Positions 56,826 through 64,000 of a stretch of DNA of 64,000 nucleotides are shown here, piece by piece; position 1 is the first letter of the stretch, and each line of letters starts with the position of its first letter. Origin of the DNA: CADEED01 sp963839685. Its GTDB lineage: Bacteria; Pseudomonadota; Gammaproteobacteria; Steroidobacterales; Steroidobacteraceae. The stretch covers positions 310,001 through 374,000 of the forward strand of contig CAWIVS010000012.1 in assembly GCA_963839685.1 (NCBI GenBank). Reading direction: 5' to 3'. The notes beneath the pieces are model-generated. The model made no database searches. It saw only the letters and a list, made by a program, of their open reading frames with translations, and was not told the DNA's origin. Both the position numbers and the translations under genes were made by a program.

Positions 56826-59800
56826 CTAGCGCGGCGCACGCAGACTGTCGAGGTTCAAATCTTTGAATGTGTCCTGGTCTGCCTTGATGCGGATCTGCAG
56901 GTAGGGGCCCTGCGCCGTGTGACGGCTGGCCGAGAAGTCCGCATCGCGGAAGCCGGCGAAGTTGTAGCCCAGCGAGACCCAGATGTTCTTCGCGAAGGAC
57001 ACGCCGACGTCGAGGCCCGACCGAGTAGTCCATGACATCCGACTCCCACGAACGCAGCGCTGCGCCGTGGAAGCCGAGATCGAACCGCGGGTTCAGCTGG
57101 CGCCGCAGGTCCAGGCCCGCGATATCCGAGACGCCGGCGTATTCCTCGCCGTCGAAGGTGCTCGACACGTAGCGCACGCCGTATTGCAGGCCGAGCTGCA
57201 TCGCGGAATCGAGCTGCCAGTTGGCATGCAGGTTGTTGACGACGCGCGAAGACTCGAAGGCGTTGGTAACGGCGGCGACCTCGTCATACTTGAGTTCGAG
57301 TCGATCGAAAACGATCCAGCGGCTCGAATCCGGACGGAAGGCCCAGGCGAAGCGGCCAACGGCTTCCGTCGAGGCTCCGAGCAGGCTGTCGGTGTCGAAA
57401 GCCTGCAGCGCCACCGACATCGCGTGGCCTTCGATCGGCTCGCGGTACCAGCCAGTGGTCGAACTCCAGCGTTCCTCGGTATCCGAGTTGCGATGCTCGA
57501 GGCGGCTCTGCATCTGCCACAACTCGCGGCGATACGAAGCACCGACAAAGGCCGCGAAGAAATCTTCGGTGAGGCTGCCCGAGGCCAGCGGAGCATTCGG
57601 GTTCAGCGGCTCGAGATCCGGACCACGCAGCGTGTTGCTCTGGTCGACCCCGACGTCGACGGCCCAGCGCTCCTTGAATACGAAGCCCTGCGTGAGGCCG
57701 AAGTTCGCGAAAGCGCGCGGGCCGTATTCGGTGGCCTGGGTGTTGATGCTCGAGTTGACCTGGGTTCGCTCCCACGGCCGGGCGCGCATGCCGAAGCGCG
57801 TAGTGTCGGCCTCCAGCTGATCGCCGGTGGCGTGTTCGTACTCCGCGTACAGCGTGGTCGCATCGGAAAGGTGGTAGTCGACGCCGAGGATGCCGCGCGC
57901 CGGGTAGTCGACGCTCGCCTCCTTGCCGCCGAGCGTCATGTCCGCCTCGCCGCGCAGCGTGACCCGTCCGTCCCAGACGTCGACGCTGCCGGTCACGACG
58001 GCCTGGTCGGAGACGCGCTCATCGCCGCTGGCGTCTTCGTCGGCCACGTGTCGTGCGCCCACCCCGACGGTGTAGCCGTCGCGCGTCATGTGCGCATCGG
58101 CGCTGGCCAGGAGACGCGTCGCGTCGCTGGCGAGCACCTGCTGGTGCTGCATCTCGCCGCTCACCATGAATTTTTCATTGAGCTTGTAGCGCGCGTCGAC
58201 GCCGGCGCTGCGCGTGCCGGTGTCGGCCGTGAGTTGCTGGCCGACGCCGAAGCCGTTCTCGGCCTCGCGCGCCCAGGCACGGGCCTCGAGATGTTCCGAA
58301 ACGTGTGTGCCTTCGACCAGCCACGCCGTAGAGGACGAGGGGCGCAAAGGATCGTCCGATTGCGACTGCGCGACTTCGGCGCGCACGCGCGTCGCGTCGC
58401 TGGCGCGCCAGGTCAGGTCGGCGCCGGCAATGCCGGTGTCACCGGTCTGCGCGCCCTCGTGTACGGCGCTGGCGCCGATCTCGACGCGCTCATCGGCGAA
58501 CTTCGCCGCGACGCGCAGGCCTGCCGCCGTCTGATCTTCGCCCCCGGTGCGCACTTCGTAGTCGACCACGATGAAAACCGGATTGAGCTCATGATCGCGG
58601 TTCTGCACCGGTTCCTTGAAGAACACCGTGCCGCGTTCGTAATCGAGATCGTAGTCGAGGAAGCGCGACAGCTCGTGGCTCTCGACCACGCGGGTGATCT
58701 CGAAGCGGTCGCGCACTTCGATACGCAGCTTGTCGCTGCCGATGACAATCGGCGCGCGCGACAAATGGTAGAGGCCCGCCGTGCCGTCGCCGCGCAACTC
58801 GTCCTGGATCAGTCCCGAATCGGTGCGCGCGGCGAAGGCCGACACCGAGACGCGCTCGCCGGCGTAGTCGCTGCGCAGACCCGACAGGCCGCGGTTGTAT
58901 CGGGTGAGCTCGGTGACCGTGAAGCCGGTGTCGAAGTCGCCGAACAGCGCCACGAACTGGCGCCGCTCGATCTTGAGATACAGCTTGCTCTGTGAGGCGG
59001 CCTCGAAGCGCTGCTCGGTATTGTCACCGTACAGCAGGTAGTAACGATCCGGCTCGATGGTGCCGTGCAAACGGTCGCGCGTGTCCGCCTTCTCGCGCGC
59101 CGAGTCGTAGGCCATGGTCAGCAGGAAGTCGCCCTTGATGCGTCCCTTGGCGAAAAAGGCGATACGACCATCCTGTTCGAACCCTTCCTCGCGGTCGGCC
59201 GCGCTGGCCGTCTCCATGTTGCCGGAAATGGTGTTGTAGGCCGCCGTGCCTTCGGCGATGCCCACCAGGATCCAGTCACGCGCCGCAGGCTCCAGCCACA
59301 CCTTGAATTCGTCGCTCTGCCGCTCGTTGAAGCGCAGCCGAAGCATCGCGTTTCCCGCCGTCGTGGTGGGCTCGAGTTCGATCAACGCCAGGCCGTCTTG
59401 CTGCACCTCGACCTGTGGCTCGCGCGGCCCGTTGGAAAGAATCTGGTTCTCCTCGAGATGTTCGACTTCCCACCAGGAGCGGTACGGCGAATCCACGCTG
59501 AAGGCCGCCATCGTGCCGGCGCGCGCAGGTTTGCCGTATTTGTCGAACATGCGCAACGCGATCACCGGGCGCGTCCGGCCGTCGGCCACCAGCTTCGAGG
59601 CGGCCTTGTCGACCTCGGCGCGCACCGGGCTGCCGCCGAAGTGCACCGAACGCTCGCCACGCCAGGCCTCGCTGCCATCCTTCTCGAGCACACGCGCCGC
59701 GAGCCGGTTTTCGCCATCGACGAGATCGACGGCGCGCCAGCGGCTCATGGCGACGGTATTGGCCGAGTTCACAGTCACACCGTCGAACGACAGCGGATCT

Positions 59801-62689
59801 GCGGGCGTGCCGTTCACCGTGAGCTCCACGGTCTGACCGGGGCGATGCTGGATGGCGACCTTGGTCACCGAAATCGCGGGCGTGGCGTCCGCCAGTGGTG
59901 CGAGCCAGCCGATGCCCGGCTTGAGCGCGTCGACGTCGAGCACCACACCCATGCCGAGCTTGTCGTCAATGACTTTGCGCGGGGCGCGCTTCGCCCCCGT
60001 GGACGGACCGCGCAGGATCATACCCTGCGTCGCGATGGTTTCGGCCTTGCCACCCGCTGCGGTCAGCTCGAGCGGTGCATTGGCTTCGAAACGCGAGCCT
60101 TCGATGACGATTTCCACGCGCCGGTTGGCGGCATGACTGGCCGGGTCATTGCCGTTCGCGATCGGCTGATCGGAACCTCGCCCGTCCACGTGGACGCGCG
60201 ACTCCGGTACGGCCAGCGAGATCGCGAGGTAGTCAGCCACCGCCTGCGCGCGGGCACGTGACAGTGCGTAGTTGTCGGTGAACACCTCGCGACCGCGGCC
60301 GCTGATTGGCTGGGAATCTGAATGCCCGACGGCGCGAATCGTGATGTCGCGCGCGCCACGCCAGCTGCGGATCAGGTCGTGCAGCCCTTCTTCGTCGGCC
60401 GGCGACAATTCGGTCTTGAGCACGTCGAAACGCGGCGAGAGAGTGAACTGCGAACGCCCGAAGCGCGCAGCGCCCCGCGACAGCTGCGATTCCACCGTTT
60501 GCGAGCGCAGCCCGGACTTGGCCGGAGAATCAAAAGCCGCCAGGGCGCGCACTGGCAGCGTGCCACCGGAGTTGGGCGTGCGCGTGGCGAAACGCACCGT
60601 GCGCACCGAGCCCGGCGCGAGCTCACCCAGTCTTGCGGTGATGATGCCGTCCGCGACGCCGATCACCGCATCGCCGGCGCCGATGACCTGGTCCTTCGAA
60701 TCCGTGGCGCGCGTGCCATCGACCGTGGCGCTGCCGCGCACGTATTCGAAACGATCCGGCAACATCACCACCACGCGCGTGTTGCCAGCCGGCACACCGT
60801 TCACGCGCACCACGGCCTCGTGCAACACGACATCATCGCCGTTCGGCTCCGCGGACAACGCGGAGCGGAATTCGAATTGCACGTCGCCCTGCGGCGCGGC
60901 CTTCTGGCGCAGCGCGAAGTCGCTGCGCCACAACGTGCCGGGACGCAGCTCGGCAAACTGCGAGTAGTCGCGGCCGGCGTGTCCCATGCGGTTCGCGCAG
61001 GGCGCAAGCTCGAGGTATTCGGGCAGCGAAAACTTGTCGAGCTGCACGGTGTGTGTGCCCGGATTCAGGCCTTCGAAGTGGAAGTGGCCGTTCTCGTCGG
61101 TGATGCTGTAGCTGCCATCCTCCAGATAGACGCGCAGGTTGGCGACGCCGAGGTCCTCGCGGCCATCACTCTCGCAGCTGCCCTCGAATACGCGACCGAC
61201 GATGAAGCCTTTCTGCGAGAACAGCTCTTCGTTCATGCGCACCAGCGCGCGCGCCTCGTTCGAGCGCACGTTGCCGGGTGCGATGGCCTGGGCCGTGTTG
61301 ATCGCGTCCTTCATGCCGCGCATCGCAATGGTGAACTCGACCACATAGCGCAGCGTGATGCTTTCCCCCGGCGCGAGTTGCGCCTGCCGGTAGGTGAACG
61401 AAGTGCCGTCGGCGGCCAGCACGGGATCGGCGATGCGCGTGCCGTTGAGACGCAGCGAGCCGGGGCGGAAGCGTGCGCCGGCGGGCAGCCGGTCGACCAC
61501 GTCCACCGCGGTGATGGCGCCATCCTCACTGGTGTTCTCCAGGGTCAGCGTGTACTGCACGAAATCACCGGTGGTGGCGATCTGCTGACCCGCGTTCTTG
61601 CGCAACAGCAGCACGTTGTTGCTGGCGTCGAGCGGCACATCCACGGCCACCGCCGGCGCAGCGCTCACCACGAAGTTCTGGCCGAAGGAACCCGGCTGCA
61701 GGCGGAACGGCGCATTCGGCAGTGTCTGCAGGTCGGCGATCGTGCGCTGCGAAGGGAAGTTGTAATTGCCCGGCGGTATCACTTCGAGGCGATACGTGCC
61801 AGCCGCCACCAGCGGGAAGCGGAATACACCCGCCGGTAGTGTGTATTGGGTGCCGCCCTGGTCGGTCACCGGCTGACCGATGACCATTTCATTGGGAAAA
61901 CGACTCACACCGTCGTCGCCGAAAACGGTGGCGGCAAGCCCAGTGACGGCATCGATGAGGCGCACGCGTGCGCCGTTGATCGGGAAGTCCGGTCTGCGAA
62001 TCGAAAACCATACCGAATGGATCGACCAGCGCATCGGCCAGCGCCAGGTCGCTGGTGTCGGTGGGATCGACGTACGTGGCATCGAGCCGGGCGTTGCGCT
62101 CGACCTGCAGCGCGCAGTCGTTGCCCGCGGCGCCGGTGGCCGTGGGCACGTAGCCCACGAACATGCCGGTGTTCGGGCCGGTCTCGACCAGCCGCAGGAT
62201 TTCGCTGTCGCCGGTGACCGCCGCAGAGACACGCACGTCTACTGTCTCGATCACGCCAGCGTCGCGATTGCGATCGAAATCGGTCACGCGCACGAAGATG
62301 GGGTCGCCGGCATGCGCGATCGCCGTGTCCTGCATCGGAATCGGCGCCAGGGGATCGAGCGGACCCACGCCTTGCGGAGCCGGCGAGCCGATAGCGACGA
62401 AGCTATTGTCCGCCCGGCATTGCGTGGGACCTGCGCTTAAGCTGGTGGTACTCGCCGCGTCGTAACGCGCCAGACGGATCGACGCGCGTGACGGCAGCGG
62501 CTCGACCGCGAGCGCCACCTCGTTCGACAACACGGTGCGCGAGGCGCCGGGAGCCGCCTCGTACGCCACGCTGCCGACGTTCCTGACTACCGTGCCGGGT
62601 GCCGTGACCTGCGCCACGGATTGCTGCGCCACTATGAGACCTGCTGCAAATAACAACGAAACCCTCAGCCACGCATTTGCGCGGCCCAT
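56826..62689 (-). CDS. Giant DUF11/SdrD-B/OmpA/beta-barrel surface protein (frame interrupted twice)
   Basis: After repair, 1953 residues. Signal peptide ending QQSVAQ (about 27). Then a beta-rich region; DUF11 repeat at about 350-455 (DFVQYTLTLENTSEDGAITA); SdrD B-like module at about 490-550 (GFIVGRVFEGSCESDGREDL); a second DUF11-like stretch to about 690; OmpA C-like peptidoglycan-binding domain at about 750-865 (AVGHSDSQPISGRG, VDGRGSDQPI, NRRVEIVIEG); Ig-like parts to about 1135; and about 800 residues of alternating strands (YYLLYGDNTEQRF onward) predicted as an outer-membrane barrel, ending near TAQGPYLQIRIKADQD. Extra bases near 61991 and 57017 break the frame. The start (ATG 62689) is the codon nearest the signal peptide; ribosome binding is unclear. 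Function unknown. Confidence 0.8.
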
Positions 62690-62701
62690 AAACGCGCCGA
62701 A

Positions 62702-62728
62702 GGCGGAGTAGCTAGTCGCTACTCCGCC
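62702..62728 (-). other. Hairpin just upstream of the giant surface-protein gene
   Basis: GGCGGAGTAGC and GCTACTCCGCC form a perfect 11-base stem with a 5-base loop, ending 12 bases before the chosen start codon at 62689. It lies in the 155-base gap after the small DUF11 gene on the minus strand. No T-run follows, so a plain terminator is unlikely; it could be a processing or attenuation hairpin that lowers expression of the giant protein, or hide its ribosome binding region. Confidence 0.55.
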
Positions 62729-62844
62729 CTCTGCGTGAGAGTACCCGTTGTTGCGGGCGCCGGGTCTGGGTCGACCCATCGGGCCCGAAGCCCGATTACC
62801 CGCGGCATTCCATGTCATGGTTTGCCCTGGCTAGCGGCGTCCTG

Positions 62845-63874
62845 TCAGTTGATGGTGACGCGGAACTTCACCACGACCGTGGAGCCAGCGGCGACCGACG
62901 TGATGGCGGGCGCACCCACCGTCAGCGTCGTGCCGGTGAGCACGCAACCGTCGGCGTCGGCGTCCGACGTGCAATACGCCACCGGATTCGCGTCCACCTG
63001 GATGCTGACGTCCGTCGCGCCCGGATAGTCATCCGCGCGGAAGGTGGTCGCCGCCGGCATCGCATCGCTGAGCGTCTGCAGCGTCGCAGGCTGCGAACCG
63101 GTGTTGGCGATGGTGATGGTGTATTCCACCGTCGCACCCGGGATGGCCTTCGGATTGGCGCTCGGCGGTACCAGGTTGTCGGTGATCACCAGACTCGACT
63201 TGGTCACGCCCAGCGTCGCCGTCTGGATGTGGAACGTGTCGTCCGCAAACGCGGGCGGCATTCGCCACCACGATCTGCACCACGGCCGGATCGTCCGCGC
63301 TGGCGTCGTTGACCCACGCCACGCTGGTACCCGGATCGATGGCGGTGGCCGTGAGGCGCACTGGCGCGTCCTGGTTGTTGGTGGCAGTGCCAGGCACGTC
63401 CCCGGTCACGAATACCGTAATCGAAGCGCCTCTGGCCAGGCCCGTGATCGATGTCGCGGTGTCTTCCACGGCCTCGTACACGTTGTCGCCGTCGTCAACG
63501 TGAACAACGAAGTTGCCCATGTTGAAGTCATTGGCGGGCGCGGCCTGGTCAGATGCAGCGAGCGTGAAGTTGGAAATGATGTTGCTGGTGTTGGTCACCG
63601 TGTACGTGGCCACCTGGGCTAGCGCGCCCGGCGTCACGTCGTAAGTGAATCCACCCGTAACGTTGAGGTTGATCACAGTGTCGACCAGGAACGAGGCGCT
63701 TGCAGAGACCGCCGCCTGGTTCACCGAATTGACCGCGTAATTGACCGTTGCAGTGTTGCTGATCGAAGTGCCCGACGCGGTGTTCTGTGCGAACACCGTG
63801 CCGGAAGCCGCGACCGAGCCCAACGCAACGACGGCGAGACCGACCCGCCGCATTTGCTTCAAGACCGATAACAT
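62845..63874 (-). CDS. Secreted DUF11-domain protein (frame interrupted once)
   Basis: 342 residues after repair. Signal peptide cleaved near TVFA-Q (29/30), then TASGTSISNTATVNYAVNSV, a start typical of DUF11 surface proteins. A beta-rich middle (NISNFTLAASDQ-type, DDGDNVYEAVEDTATSITGL) leads to a C-terminal DUF11 repeat: TKSSLVITDNLVPPSANPKA, ATVEYTITIANTGSQPATLQ, and the final strand STVVVKFRVTIN. One extra base near 63255 shifts the frame. The ATG at 63874 is preceded by AGAGGAGT. It lies immediately upstream of the giant OmpA-linked protein, which shares its repeat type. Confidence 0.83.
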
Positions 63875-63904
63875 GGGTACTCCTCTTTACTCTCAGAAAA
63901 AAAA

Positions 63905-64000
63905 CTAGTTAAGAACCGCGCGGAAACTCGCGTTCGCACGCGCGCCGGGCGCGAGTGAGTTCTTGAATTCCCATCGAATGTGTTTGTATTCGTCGGCGCG
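63905..64000 (-). CDS. C-terminal end of a further DUF11-like protein (cut by window edge)
   Basis: The last 31 codons before a TAG at 63905-63907 read WEFKNSLAPGARANASFRAV followed by LN. Ending on a final strand after SLAPGA is the typical close of a DUF11-type repeat. It is 31 bases upstream of the small DUF11 gene on the same strand, so at least three such proteins are encoded in a row. The rest lies outside the window. Confidence 0.6.
   Translation of the reverse strand, partial: RADEYKHIRWEFKNSLAPGARANASFRAVLN

Noticed and set aside
56983..58995. Long open frame on the plus strand (670 codons) under the giant surface protein
   Set aside because: No family motif or start signal, and the opposite strand shows domain structure continuing from upstream.
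1..64000. CRISPR arrays, tRNA or rRNA genes, prophage or IS elements
   Set aside because: No regularly spaced repeats, cloverleaf-like sequences, rRNA signatures, integrase or transposase motifs were seen on either strand.

Overview
The window looks like a chromosomal segment of a GC-rich, outer-membrane-bearing gammaproteobacterium. The long run rpsB-tsf-pyrH-frr-uppS-cdsA-dxr-rseP-bamA-skp-lpxD-fabZ-lpxA-lpxB-rnhB-dnaE-accA, followed by tilS and pyrG, is the classical gammaproteobacterial cluster. The uppS-cdsA-dxr order is as I recall it from Pseudomonas rather than from E. coli. A relative of Xanthomonadales, Nevskiales or Steroidobacterales would fit, but that placement is inference. No tRNA, rRNA, CRISPR array, insertion sequence or prophage is visible.

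Layout. 1-3041: small accessory genes on the minus strand (exported RidA-like protein, CPBP protease, an unknown gene, DUF1801) and a shattered two-domain retropepsin-like gene. 3107-25890: the essential cluster on the minus strand (CTP synthesis, tRNA-Ile lysidine, fatty acid and lipid A synthesis, replication, outer-membrane assembly, isoprenoid and phospholipid precursors, translation factors), with two REP-like inverted repeats beside tilS and accA. 26121-31660: map-glnD-dapC-dapD on the plus strand. 31661-39450: a regulator and the pst phosphate system (pstS, porin, pstC, pstA, pstB, phoU) on the minus strand. 39583-42462: dapE, a DUF47 regulator and a Pit transporter on the plus strand. 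42487-46813: a TonB-dependent receptor and a surface lipoprotein. 46931-49440: a GST-like disulfide reductase, dsbB and a NarK-type transporter. 49510-51261: a PP2C-phosphatase/Ser-Thr-kinase fusion. 51258-56813: phoU2, phoR, phoB, tsaB and a DinG/YoaA helicase. 56826-64000: DUF11-type cell-surface proteins, including a predicted 1953-residue protein that joins DUF11, OmpA and beta-barrel parts.

The genes group into three themes: (i) envelope and core information-processing housekeeping; (ii) phosphate acquisition and signalling (PstSCAB, a porin, two PhoU, DUF47-Pit, PhoBR, possibly the TonB receptor/lipoprotein pair), which splits the lysine genes dapCD from dapE; (iii) a set of DUF11 surface proteins, the least explained part of the window.

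Quality caveat. At least ten genes, several of them normally essential (pyrG, tilS, lpxD), are interrupted by single-base shifts. Nearly all are one extra base, and removing it gives a normal-length protein. I read these as residual sequence errors and annotate full spans. The retropepsin-like gene, with many shifts in 0.8 kb, is the one likely true pseudogene.
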